In this document: positions 35,330 through 43,672 of the stretch, one piece after another | How positions within the stretch are numbered: the first letter of the stretch is position 1 | How the letters are laid out: every line of letters starts with the position of its first letter | Source: Thiomicrorhabdus sp965602805 | GTDB taxonomy: Bacteria; Pseudomonadota; Gammaproteobacteria; Thiomicrospirales; Thiomicrospiraceae | Direction: 5' to 3' | DNA length: 64,000 bases | NCBI GenBank assembly: GCA_965602805.1 | Contig: CBFCZK010000008.1 | Location: 58,130 to 122,129 of the forward strand | Made by a program: the position numbers and the translations under genes | The notes under the pieces: generated by a model | Seen by the model: the letters and a program-made list of their open reading frames with translations, nothing else | Told to the model about the DNA's origin: nothing | The model's database searches: none

Positions 35330-35400
35330 TTTAGCTAAACTTTTTTAGAATTTTCACGACTAGAGACGCTTGACTCATGCCAAGGTCTCCACGAATGGAT

Positions 35401-35865
35401 TTATTTGGAAACGGTTGCATTCACCAGTTTCTCAATCTCTTCTCTAAAGGCATTCACATCTTGGAAAGAACGATAAACTGAGGCAAATCGGACATAAGCG
35501 ACCTGATCTAAATCACGTAAGGCATCCATGACCCACTCCCCTAGTTGATGGGATGGTATTTCACGCACGCCCTCTGACATTAACCGTTTGGTTATCTGAC
35601 TTGCGACAAAATCAATCGACTCACTGGCGACAGGACGCTTTTCAAGGGCTTTAATCAATCCACGGCGTATCTTTTCTTCATCAAAACGCTCACGATTGCC
35701 ATCACTCTTAATGACTCTAGGCAATGAAAGTTCCGCCGTTTCATATGTAGTATAACGCTCTCCGCATTGCATGCACTCACGACGACGCCTCACCTGCACA
35801 CCTTCTGTCGCCAATCTTGAATCAACCACTTTCGTGTCGGGCGTATTACAAAATGGACAATGCAT
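35401..35865 (-). CDS. nrdR: Transcriptional repressor NrdR
   Basis: NrdR represses ribonucleotide reductase genes in response to dATP/ATP. The 154-aa protein has an N-terminal zinc ribbon (MHCPFCN and RECMQCGERYTTYE) and a following ATP-cone (PRVIKSDGNRERFDEEKIRRGL). Length and layout are standard. It lies between glyA and ribD, a frequent arrangement in gammaproteobacteria. Confidence 0.97.
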   Translation of the reverse strand: MHCPFCNTPDTKVVDSRLATEGVQVRRRRECMQCGERYTTYETAELSLPRVIKSDGNRERFDEEKIRRGLIKALEKRPVASESIDFVASQITKRLMSEGVREIPSHQLGEWVMDALRDLDQVAYVRFASVYRSFQDVNAFREEIEKLVNATVSK

Positions 35866-35914
35866 GGATATAACTCCGTTGTTATTGAATGAATATTTAC
35901 TGAATTTTAAATAC

Positions 35915-35944
35915 TAAAAAACCACCAGGCCTGGTGGTTTTTTA
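35915..35944. terminator. 30-bp perfect palindrome acting as terminator, built on the dispersed motif
   Basis: The motif is extended to CCACCAGGCCTGGTGG and flanked by six A and six T, giving a 30-bp perfect palindrome 65 bp after glyA. It is a likely Rho-independent terminator on either strand, although as a perfect palindrome it lacks a natural loop. Confidence 0.7.
35924..35935. repeat. ACCAGGCCTGGT palindrome, exact copy 9 (intergenic)
   Basis: Exact copy at the centre of the 30-bp palindrome between glyA and nrdR. Confidence 0.96.
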
Positions 35945-36008
35945 TGCATGAACTAACTCATTGTATCACGCAAGGAGATGACTGACCATTTAGCTCAGTT
36001 AAACAACC

Positions 36009-37280
36009 TTACTTATAAACAGGTTTAGCTTTACATAAAGCAGATACCTTAGCACGAACGTCAGCGATAACCGTCTCATCCCAAGAAGTCGTCTCTTGAT
36101 CACATGCATCAATGACATCACACATCCAAATTGCCAAGTTTGTACAATCTGCTACATCAAAACCACGTGACGTCGCCGCTGGCGTTCCAACACGGATACC
36201 ACTGGTGACAAACGGAGACATTGGGTCATTTGGTACTGAGTTTTTATTGATCGTGATATGCGCTGCATCTAAAGCCGCATCGACCAACTTACCCGTCAGA
36301 CCTTTTTCAATTAGGCTAACCAGGAACAAGTGATTTTCTGTACCACCCGAAACTACATCACAACCACGAGACATAAAGACTTCAGCCATCGCTTTAGCGT
36401 TGATAATAACGTCTTTACAATAGGTTGTCCAAGAAGGCTCTAAACACTCTTTAAACGCGACTGCTTTTGCTGCAATAACGTGAATTAAAGGTCCACCTTG
36501 TCCACCAGGGAAAATCGCAGAGTTTAATTTCTTTTCTAAGTCAGGATTTGACTTACATAAGATTAAACCACCACGCGGACCACGTAATGTTTTGTGAGTT
36601 GTTGTCGTAACAACGTGTGCATGCGGTAAAGGGTTAGGATACTGTCCACCGGCAATTAAACCCGCAACGTGCGCCATATCTACAAATAAATATGCACCAA
36701 CAGAATCCGCAATCTCACGGAACTTAGCCCAATCAATTACCTGAGAATACGCTGAGAAACCAGCAATAATCATCTTAGGTTTATGTTCATCAGCCATTGC
36801 CTGAACTTCAGCATAATCAATCTTGCCAGAAACTGGATCAATACCGTACTGAACGGCGTTATAAATTTTACCTGAGAAACTTACGTGAGAACCATGTGTT
36901 AAGTGTCCACCGTGAGCCAGACTCATTCCTAAAACGGTATCACCAGGATTTAACAACGCCATGAAAACAGCCGCGTTTGCTTGTGAACCTGAATGCGGCT
37001 GGACGTTTGCATAATCCGCACCAAACAACTCTTTAGCACGGTCAATCGCCGCTTGTTCAACAACATCCGCAAACTCACAACCGCCGTAATAACGCTTTCC
37101 AGGATAACCCTCAGCATATTTATTGGTAAAGTAAGAACCCTGCGCTTCCATGACACGTGGACTTGTGTAGTTTTCAGAAGCAATCAATTCAATGTGCGTC
37201 TCTTGACGATTTTCTTCATTTTTAATCGCATCTGCAATCAAATCATCATAGCCAGCAATAGTCATATCTTTAGTGAACAT
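36009..37280 (-). CDS. glyA: Serine hydroxymethyltransferase
   Basis: This PLP enzyme interconverts serine and glycine and charges tetrahydrofolate with one-carbon units. The 423-aa protein has ELIASENYTSPRVMEAQGS near the N-terminus and the cofactor lysine motif VVTTTTHKTLRGPRGG near residue 232. ENHLFLVSL and SGIRVGTPA are also present. It is the first gene of the leftward glyA-nrdR-rib block, though a palindromic terminator follows it. Confidence 0.98.
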   Translation of the reverse strand: MFTKDMTIAGYDDLIADAIKNEENRQETHIELIASENYTSPRVMEAQGSYFTNKYAEGYPGKRYYGGCEFADVVEQAAIDRAKELFGADYANVQPHSGSQANAAVFMALLNPGDTVLGMSLAHGGHLTHGSHVSFSGKIYNAVQYGIDPVSGKIDYAEVQAMADEHKPKMIIAGFSAYSQVIDWAKFREIADSVGAYLFVDMAHVAGLIAGGQYPNPLPHAHVVTTTTHKTLRGPRGGLILCKSNPDLEKKLNSAIFPGGQGGPLIHVIAAKAVAFKECLEPSWTTYCKDVIINAKAMAEVFMSRGCDVVSGGTENHLFLVSLIEKGLTGKLVDAALDAAHITINKNSVPNDPMSPFVTSGIRVGTPAATSRGFDVADCTNLAIWMCDVIDACDQETTSWDETVIADVRAKVSALCKAKPVYK

Positions 37281-37482
37281 ACTACGGTTCTCCGTCTTAA
37301 AAGTAGGTAAATTTAAAGTTCAGAATTCTACCTCGTTTCAGTCCAAAAACCAATTTTTTCCACATTTTATATAATTCAAGCCTTATTAAGGACGTAATCA
37401 AGCCAGTTTCTCCTTTCACTGTTAGCGCTTTTTCGGTAAAGTGTCACTCATTATTATCTAGTTGTTTATAGGAAATCGTTAC

Positions 37483-39153
37483 ATGGCACAATTTGTTTAC
37501 ACAATGAACCGCGTTGGTAAGGTCGTTCCACCCAATCGCCACATTTTAAAAGACATTTCACTCTCCTTTTTCCCCGGCGCCAAAATTGGTGTCCTAGGTT
37601 TAAATGGCTCTGGTAAATCCACATTACTTAAAATCATGGCTGGCCTGGATACTGACATTGTTGGCGAGGCACGCCCTCAGCCTGGCACTAAGATTGGTTA
37701 TCTCTCACAAGAGCCACAACTAGATGAAACTAAAGATGTTCGTGGCAATATCGAAGAAGCGGTTTATGAAGTTAAAAATGCGCTTTCTGAATTAGATGCC
37801 GTATATGCCGCTTATGCTGAACCGGATGCGGATTTTGATGCTTTGGCCAAAAAACAAGCTGAAATTGAAGACATCATTCAAGCCAAAGATGGCCACAATA
37901 TCGATCGCACCCTAGACATCGCCGCAGATGCATTGCGTTTACCGCCTTGGGATGCTGATGTCAGTAAATTGTCTGGTGGTGAACGCCGACGAGTTGCTCT
38001 GTGTAAGTTGCTGTTAGAAAAACCAGATATGTTGTTATTAGATGAGCCAACCAACCATTTGGATGCCGAATCTATCGCATGGTTAGAACGTTTCTTATTA
38101 GACTTTCCTGGAACCGTTGTGGCAATCACGCATGACCGTTATTTCTTAGACAATGCAGCCCAATGGATTTTGGAGCTAGATCGTGGTGAAGGGATTCCTT
38201 ATGAAGGCAACTACTCTTCTTGGCTAGAACAGAAAGAAAAACGCCTAGAACAAGAAGGTAAAGCCGAAGCGGCTCGCATGAAAACCATTAAAGGCGAGCT
38301 GGAATGGGTACGTTCTAATGCCAAAGGCCGTCACGCTAAATCTAAAGCGCGTATGTCTCGCTTTGACGAATTGAGCAGTCAGGAACATCAACAACGTAAT
38401 GAAACCAATGAAATATTCATTCCGGTTGCAGGACGCTTAGGTGAAAAGGTCATTGAAGTTAACCATGTCTCTAAAGCCTTTGGTGATCGTCTATTGATAG
38501 ATGACCTTAATTTCAGACTGCCACAAGGTGGCATCGTCGGTATTATCGGTGCCAATGGAGCAGGTAAATCCACCCTCTTTAAGATGCTAACAGGCCAGGA
38601 AGAGCCAACCTCTGGTAACATCGAGTTTGGTGAAACCGTTCAACTCTCCTATGTCGATCAAAGCCGTGATGCACTCAACGATAACAATTCGGTTTGGCAA
38701 GAAATCTCTGGCGGTGATGAAAACTTCATGGTCGGTAACACCGAAGTAAACTCTCGTGCTTATTGCGGTCGTTTTAACTTTAGAGGCGCTGATCAGCAGA
38801 AGAAAATCGGTACCCTTTCGGGTGGAGAGCGCAACCGCGTGCATTTAGCCAAAACCCTAAGAACGGGTGGTAACCTTTTATTACTCGATGAGCCGACCAA
38901 TGATTTAGACATTGAAACCTTACGAGCATTAGAAGAAGCTTTGCTTGAATTTGCCGGTTGTGCCGTGGTCATTTCCCATGACCGTTGGTTCTTAGACAGA
39001 ATCGCTACCCACATGCTCGCTTTTGAAGGCGATTCACACGTCGAATGGTTTGAAGGTAACTTCTCTGACTATGAAGCCGATTACAAAAAACGTAAAGGGG
39101 CGGATGCAAATCAACCTCATCGAATTAAATATAAGCCGATTTCGAAGGACTAA
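37483..39153 (+). CDS. ettA: Energy-dependent translational throttle protein EttA (ABC-F)
   Basis: EttA binds the ribosomal E site and gates the first elongation step according to ATP/ADP. The 556-aa protein starts MAQFVYTMNRVGKVVPPNRHILKDISL at 37483, after an AGGA site; an ATG at 37462 would add seven residues. It has two ABC domains (Walker A GLNGSGKST at residues 39-47 and GANGAGKST; signatures LSGGERRRV and LSGGERNRV), the linker with RGRHAKSKARMSRF, and no membrane segment. It is followed after 2 bp by a PAS-GGDEF gene. Confidence 0.96.
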   Translation: MAQFVYTMNRVGKVVPPNRHILKDISLSFFPGAKIGVLGLNGSGKSTLLKIMAGLDTDIVGEARPQPGTKIGYLSQEPQLDETKDVRGNIEEAVYEVKNALSELDAVYAAYAEPDADFDALAKKQAEIEDIIQAKDGHNIDRTLDIAADALRLPPWDADVSKLSGGERRRVALCKLLLEKPDMLLLDEPTNHLDAESIAWLERFLLDFPGTVVAITHDRYFLDNAAQWILELDRGEGIPYEGNYSSWLEQKEKRLEQEGKAEAARMKTIKGELEWVRSNAKGRHAKSKARMSRFDELSSQEHQQRNETNEIFIPVAGRLGEKVIEVNHVSKAFGDRLLIDDLNFRLPQGGIVGIIGANGAGKSTLFKMLTGQEEPTSGNIEFGETVQLSYVDQSRDALNDNNSVWQEISGGDENFMVGNTEVNSRAYCGRFNFRGADQQKKIGTLSGGERNRVHLAKTLRTGGNLLLLDEPTNDLDIETLRALEEALLEFAGCAVVISHDRWFLDRIATHMLAFEGDSHVEWFEGNFSDYEADYKKRKGADANQPHRIKYKPISKD

Positions 39154-39155
39154 AG

Positions 39156-40067
39156 ATGACTGAATCCAATACGACTTTATCGCATTTAGAAGCCATTGCC
39201 AACGCCATGCCTGACCCTATTTTTGTCATGGGTCAAGATGGTACCTATCTTGATATTATTGGCGGCCAAGAACGTAGTTTGTATGCAGATGGCTCTGGCC
39301 TGATTGGCAAAACCTACCATGAAGTTTTGCCCGAAGGCATGGCAAATCGCTTTTTGAAAGTGGTACAAAGATCCATCGCCTCAAACCACCTTCAAGAGAT
39401 TGAGTATCAACTGGCTAACAATGAAGTTGATGGCGTCACCGAAGGCCCTATGGGCGGACAATGGTATGAAGCGCGTATTTATCCAGTCAAGGCAGGTACT
39501 TACGATCAACCTGCCGTTATTTGGCTGGCCATCAATATTAGCAGTCGTAAACATATGGAAGAGCAGATTGAACACCTCTCTTCGATGGATCCATTAACAC
39601 ATCTTTATAACCGTGATTTCTTTCTAGGGTTAGTGGACGAAGAACTCAATAAAGCGCGCTTAAACAACCAAGCACTCTCAATGATTAAAATCAATTTAGA
39701 CTGCTTCAAACGCATCACCGATGCCTACGGCCATGAAGCAGGTGATAAAGCAATTCTAACGGCGGCACACTCGATTACCAATGTTATTGGAGAATTGGGC
39801 TACGTAGGCCGGTTAAGCTGTGATCAATTCATGGTTGTTCTGCCAGAAGTGAAAGCGGTAGATGCTTTCCGTATTGCCAAACTGGCTCAGGAAACCATCC
39901 GTTCACAAACTATTAAATTGGAAGATGCCGTCACCACCTGCTTAACCAGTCATGCAGGCATTACAGAACTTCGTGACCCAGCTGAAGACAGCCAGACTTT
40001 ATTTATGCGAGCCAATGAAGCCATTAAGGCGCTGGAAGGCACCCGAGAAACAGCACGTATATTGTAA
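39156..40067 (+). CDS. PAS-GGDEF protein with degenerate active site
   Basis: Of 303 aa, the N-terminal third is a PAS domain (ANAMPDPIFVMGQDGTYLDIIGG), joined by a short coil to a GGDEF-type domain starting at SSMDPLTHLYNRDFFLGLVDEEL. The catalytic GG[D/E]EF motif reads SCDQF (residues 221-225), and the upstream IKINLDCFKRITDAYGHEAGDKAIL is otherwise well kept. Diguanylate cyclase activity is therefore unlikely; a sensory or c-di-GMP/GTP-binding role is possible. It follows ettA by 2 bp and is likely cotranscribed. There is no membrane segment. Confidence 0.88.
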   Translation: MTESNTTLSHLEAIANAMPDPIFVMGQDGTYLDIIGGQERSLYADGSGLIGKTYHEVLPEGMANRFLKVVQRSIASNHLQEIEYQLANNEVDGVTEGPMGGQWYEARIYPVKAGTYDQPAVIWLAINISSRKHMEEQIEHLSSMDPLTHLYNRDFFLGLVDEELNKARLNNQALSMIKINLDCFKRITDAYGHEAGDKAILTAAHSITNVIGELGYVGRLSCDQFMVVLPEVKAVDAFRIAKLAQETIRSQTIKLEDAVTTCLTSHAGITELRDPAEDSQTLFMRANEAIKALEGTRETARIL

Positions 40068-40115
40068 ATGCCATCTACTGGTTACTGGATGACAAACAAT
40101 CTTTAAGGAGGATGT

Positions 40116-40607
40116 ATGACAAACACTCTAAAAAACATCGCTAAAACACTCTGCTTAACCGCTCTTTTTAGCGTACCAGTCGCGGCTACTGCTGCAGATG
40201 ATGGTGCCAAAGTGGTTTACCACGTTGATTTTAAAGACCCTACTCGTTATTCAGCGACCTTAACGTCTATTAATAATATATTGAACTATTATGATTCAGA
40301 ACTTATGGAAGCTGAAGTACACCTCGTATTTGTAGGCTTCGGTTTACGCTTTGCCACCAATGACAACTTAGAAAACACCCCTTATGCCGCTCAAAATCCA
40401 CTTTTAGAGCGCAGAGATGAGTTCAAAGGACGTCTACAATCATTAATTGATACGCGTGGCGTACAAGCACACCTATGTGACAAAACACGTGAGGAAGTTG
40501 AACTGCCACAAAATAAAGTTTACAAAGGCATTCAGTTCGCTCCATCAGGTGTTGCCAAAATCGCTATTCTACAAAGTGAAGGTTACGCTTACTTAAAAGT
40601 CCAATAA
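40116..40607 (+). CDS. Secreted DsrE/DsrF-like protein
   Basis: The 163-aa protein has a signal peptide (about residues 1-27, cleavage near ATAA/DDG), so it acts in the periplasm. The mature part matches DsrE-fold proteins of sulfur metabolism: VYHVDFKDPTRYSATLTSINNIL, a valine-rich beta strand HLVFVGFGL, a single cysteine in VQAHLCDKTREE and the tail QFAPSGVAKIAILQSEGYAYLKV. An AAGGAGG ribosome site precedes it. It is downstream of the PAS-GGDEF gene and near soxB. A sulfur-carrier role is inferred from the fold only. Confidence 0.8.
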   Translation: MTNTLKNIAKTLCLTALFSVPVAATAADDGAKVVYHVDFKDPTRYSATLTSINNILNYYDSELMEAEVHLVFVGFGLRFATNDNLENTPYAAQNPLLERRDEFKGRLQSLIDTRGVQAHLCDKTREEVELPQNKVYKGIQFAPSGVAKIAILQSEGYAYLKVQ

Positions 40608-40750
40608 TTAAGCTTTTACTCAACCTGAACCACCTGAACTTACCTTCTAGTAAACTTCCGGAAAGTCAGGCGGGGTAAAAACTTAGACACATTCTATAAA
40701 AAAGTGTTTATAATCAAAGCATAACTTAATTAACGAGCTGCCGAGTGACG

Positions 40751-41209
40751 ATGAAATCAATACTAAGAACGACCCTAGTAACGACTCTATTAACAACTTC
40801 GTTAATTCAAAGCCCCCTCAGCATCGCAGACAGTAACACCATACAACTATTAGATTATCTGAATACGAACTTACAACACCATCTACACAAAAAAGAATCT
40901 GTTCTTGAAGATATAGAGAGACTTGCAACCTTTCAAAAAAATGACCAAATCATTGTCCAAGTCACGCACAACCCAAAATCCAGTTACTCGCATTTAATAG
41001 AAAAAATTGCGAAAAATGGTGGGCGAGTTAATGGCATCAACGTTCAAAACATTTTCACCCTATCCGTCCTGGATAACTACTGCCAAAAACAGGCTTTTAA
41101 CGCCATTATTTCATCGGGACTTAATGACAGTGTTTTAGTCCAGTATCAAGATCTTGAAGGACACTTTATTATTACTCATCGAATTAGTCACAAAATGTGT
41201 CAAATTTAA
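40751..41209 (+). CDS. Secreted protein, possible divergent DsrE relative
   Basis: The protein is about 152 aa from the ATG at 40751 (an in-frame GTG lies six bases upstream). A signal peptide covers about residues 1-27 (MKSILRTTLVTTLLTTSLIQ and SIADS). The mature part has two cysteines, in LDNYCQKQ and at the C-terminal KMCQI. Its strand-helix pattern and the segment IIVQVTHNP suggest a distant relation to the preceding DsrE-like gene, but identity is low and I cannot prove it. The function is unknown. Confidence 0.6.
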   Translation: MKSILRTTLVTTLLTTSLIQSPLSIADSNTIQLLDYLNTNLQHHLHKKESVLEDIERLATFQKNDQIIVQVTHNPKSSYSHLIEKIAKNGGRVNGINVQNIFTLSVLDNYCQKQAFNAIISSGLNDSVLVQYQDLEGHFIITHRISHKMCQI

Positions 41210-41452
41210 CCTGTAGAATTAAGTAAAGACTATCTGGCAACCCTTTTCAGAAAGCCGATAAAACCTCTCCATTAAAACAACCCCGACTCAGGATTAAGCA
41301 CCAGACCTGGCAACTCTACATGTTAGCGTTAATCTATTATTGAAAACACATTCATTTCTCTTATCTCCACCTACTTGCCGCGCCATCACTTTTGGCGGTT
41401 ACAGCTACATTCAACGTAAAAAATCACTCAATTATTCCGTTAAAAACAAATG

Positions 41453-41464
41453 ATCAGGCCTGGT
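41453..41464. repeat. Palindrome variant ATCAGGCCTGGT (intergenic)
   Basis: One mismatch from the consensus, 82 bp from the soxB terminator. Confidence 0.7.
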
Positions 41465-41543
41465 AGGTTTGGATAAATTGATTTATAAATTCAAATTCGA
41501 CTTCAATTCAACTTAGCTCTGCAATAAACACAAATTCCAGACA

Positions 41544-41576
41544 TAAAAAAACCGGCATAAAGCCGGCTTTTTTATT
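41544..41576 (-). terminator. Terminator of soxB
   Basis: Stem AAAACCGGC / GCCGGCTTTT with A and T runs, located 23 bp after the soxB stop; it can act in both directions. Confidence 0.88.
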
Positions 41577-41598
41577 GAGCGTTAAATAACTTAAAGAA

Positions 41599-43512
41599 TT
41601 AAGCCATTTCACCTGGGTATGCTTCGATACCTGGGTTGTTTTTAACACCTTTAAGCTTAGGATGGTTAACCTTCTTAAGCTTCATGTCGTTCTTGTTACG
41701 ACGTAGGTAATCAGCAGCAACATCCCACATCATACGACCATCACCAACTGCTTCAACCTGTGCCCAACCAGCAACAGAGTAAGTTTTGTTAGCATCTAAT
41801 GGCGTACCATCGTCAAGACGCATATCTGAGATACGACTACCAAGCTTACCATTCGGCTCACAAGTATAGTCCATACCACCTAAACGTACCATATCACCAC
41901 CAGACTGTAGGTATGGGTCTTTCTGGAACAAGTTCTCACAGATACCTTCTAGGATATCTTTCATTTGAGCACCCGTTACTTCTGACTTATACGTTTCACC
42001 GTAAGTCATAGACGTTTCATCCATAACACGTTCCATAGTGATCATCTCACCCGCTAGAACTGAAGTACCCCAACGTACACCCGCAGACATTGCGATTTGT
42101 GCGTCATGCTCTTCTCGTAGAGAGTTTACGATAATCTGATCCCATGTCCCCATGAAGTTACCACGACGGTAAAGTGTATCTTCCGCCACTGCTAGTTCTT
42201 CACCCATGATCTCGCCGTAAGATTTACCTAGACGCTCTTTATTGTATGCACGTGAAGGGTCACGAGACTCTACAACATTCGTGTCATACTTCTTAGTGTA
42301 TAGGTGCTTGATGAAACTATCCATCTCAGAATCAGCCGCTAATACGTTTGAGAATACAGGTAATAGGCTGTAGTTAACACCTTTTAGCTTACCGTTTTGG
42401 ATGTCTAAATCCATTACACCAACAAACTTACCGTTAGAACCGGCGTTTGTTACGTGACAAACACCACCAGCAGGTGTTTTAACAGGTGTCGTGACAGCAA
42501 CACCATCATGTGTATGACCACCGAAGATTGCATCGATACCATTTACACGAGATGCCATTTTAATATCAACATCCATACCGTTATGAGAAATCATAACAAC
42601 AGCAGCAACTTTCTCTTCTGCACGGATTTTATCAACCGTTTCTTGAAGTGCATCTTCACGTAGACCAAACGACCAATCAGGGAAGTTAGCTTGTGGGTTA
42701 GCATTTGCAGTACGAGGGAACGCCTGACCAACAATAGCGATACGCTCGCCATTAATGATTTTTACTGTGTAAGGCTTGAATGCACGAGCTTCATCTTCAT
42801 CATAAAGACCTGTACCTTTATGCGCATCAACCATGTCACGGTAATCATCACCGAATAAAGAATCTTCTTTAATACGAACGTTTTGCGCAAGGAATTCACC
42901 CTTAAACGCGTTTAGGTTCTTAAGAACTTCTTCTTCTTTATAAGTGAATTCCCAGTGACCAGTCATAACATCAACACCTAAGATGTTAGACGCTTCAACC
43001 ATATCCATACCACGTGTAAATAACGCAGTACCTGAACCGTGCCATAAATCACCACCATCCATAGTCAACGTGTTGTCACGTCCACCAGCTTGCTCACGCA
43101 ACTTGTCTAATAATGTTTTAACGTGTGCGAAACCACCAACTTTACCATACTGCTCTGAAGCATCTTGAAAGTTCATGTAAGAGAATGCATGCGCTAAAGG
43201 TGTATTTTCAGCAACACCAATTTTCTTCAATAACTTTGTACCAACAACGTGAGGTAACTGACCAAATGCTGGACCCGTTCCTAAGTTTACGTTTGGCTCA
43301 CGGAAATATACAGGGTTAAGCTGTGCGTGAGTATCTGTAATGTGAAGTAAACGAACCTTACCTTGCATTGGTTTGTTATAGATTTCTGCAGATGCTTTTG
43401 CAGCAGCAGCTTTATCCGCTCCACCTGACATTGCACTCGCAGTACCAGGCAACATACCTGCAGCAGCTGCCATTGACATTACGTGAAGAAATTCGCGACG
43501 ATTTAAAGACAT
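41599..43512 (-). CDS. soxB: Thiosulfohydrolase SoxB
   Basis: SoxB releases sulfate from the cysteine-bound sulfonate on SoxYZ in periplasmic thiosulfate oxidation. The 637-aa protein has a Tat signal (NRREFLHVMSMAAAAG), a dinuclear manganese-type metallophosphatase core with HITDTHAQL, TMDGGDLWHGSGTAL, ISHNGMD and GGHTHDGV, and the family segment LQSGGDMVRLGGMDYTCEPN near residue 545. No soxA, X, Y, Z or C/D gene is adjacent, as reported for Thiomicrospira-type genomes where sox genes are scattered. It is monocistronic with its own terminator. Confidence 0.97.
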   Translation of the reverse strand: MSLNRREFLHVMSMAAAAGMLPGTASAMSGGADKAAAAKASAEIYNKPMQGKVRLLHITDTHAQLNPVYFREPNVNLGTGPAFGQLPHVVGTKLLKKIGVAENTPLAHAFSYMNFQDASEQYGKVGGFAHVKTLLDKLREQAGGRDNTLTMDGGDLWHGSGTALFTRGMDMVEASNILGVDVMTGHWEFTYKEEEVLKNLNAFKGEFLAQNVRIKEDSLFGDDYRDMVDAHKGTGLYDEDEARAFKPYTVKIINGERIAIVGQAFPRTANANPQANFPDWSFGLREDALQETVDKIRAEEKVAAVVMISHNGMDVDIKMASRVNGIDAIFGGHTHDGVAVTTPVKTPAGGVCHVTNAGSNGKFVGVMDLDIQNGKLKGVNYSLLPVFSNVLAADSEMDSFIKHLYTKKYDTNVVESRDPSRAYNKERLGKSYGEIMGEELAVAEDTLYRRGNFMGTWDQIIVNSLREEHDAQIAMSAGVRWGTSVLAGEMITMERVMDETSMTYGETYKSEVTGAQMKDILEGICENLFQKDPYLQSGGDMVRLGGMDYTCEPNGKLGSRISDMRLDDGTPLDANKTYSVAGWAQVEAVGDGRMMWDVAADYLRRNKNDMKLKKVNHPKLKGVKNNPGIEAYPGEMA

Positions 43513-43672
43513 AGGTCTCTCCGTTATTGTTAAAAACTGCCTACAAAATGCGTAGGCTTTTAAAAAGTTGTATTAATTTAAGGGCTAAGTAAGACAAAGT
43601 CAAATAAAGAAAACTTGTCTATTATTAGAGTTTCCTTATAACCCCACTGCAAACAGGTCATCAAGCAAACGC

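Larger units (their letters stand above)
41210..41598. other. Convergent intergenic region before soxB
   Basis: This 389-bp stretch has a one-mismatch dispersed palindrome at 41453-41464 and the soxB terminator. Nothing else is recognised. Confidence 0.5.
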
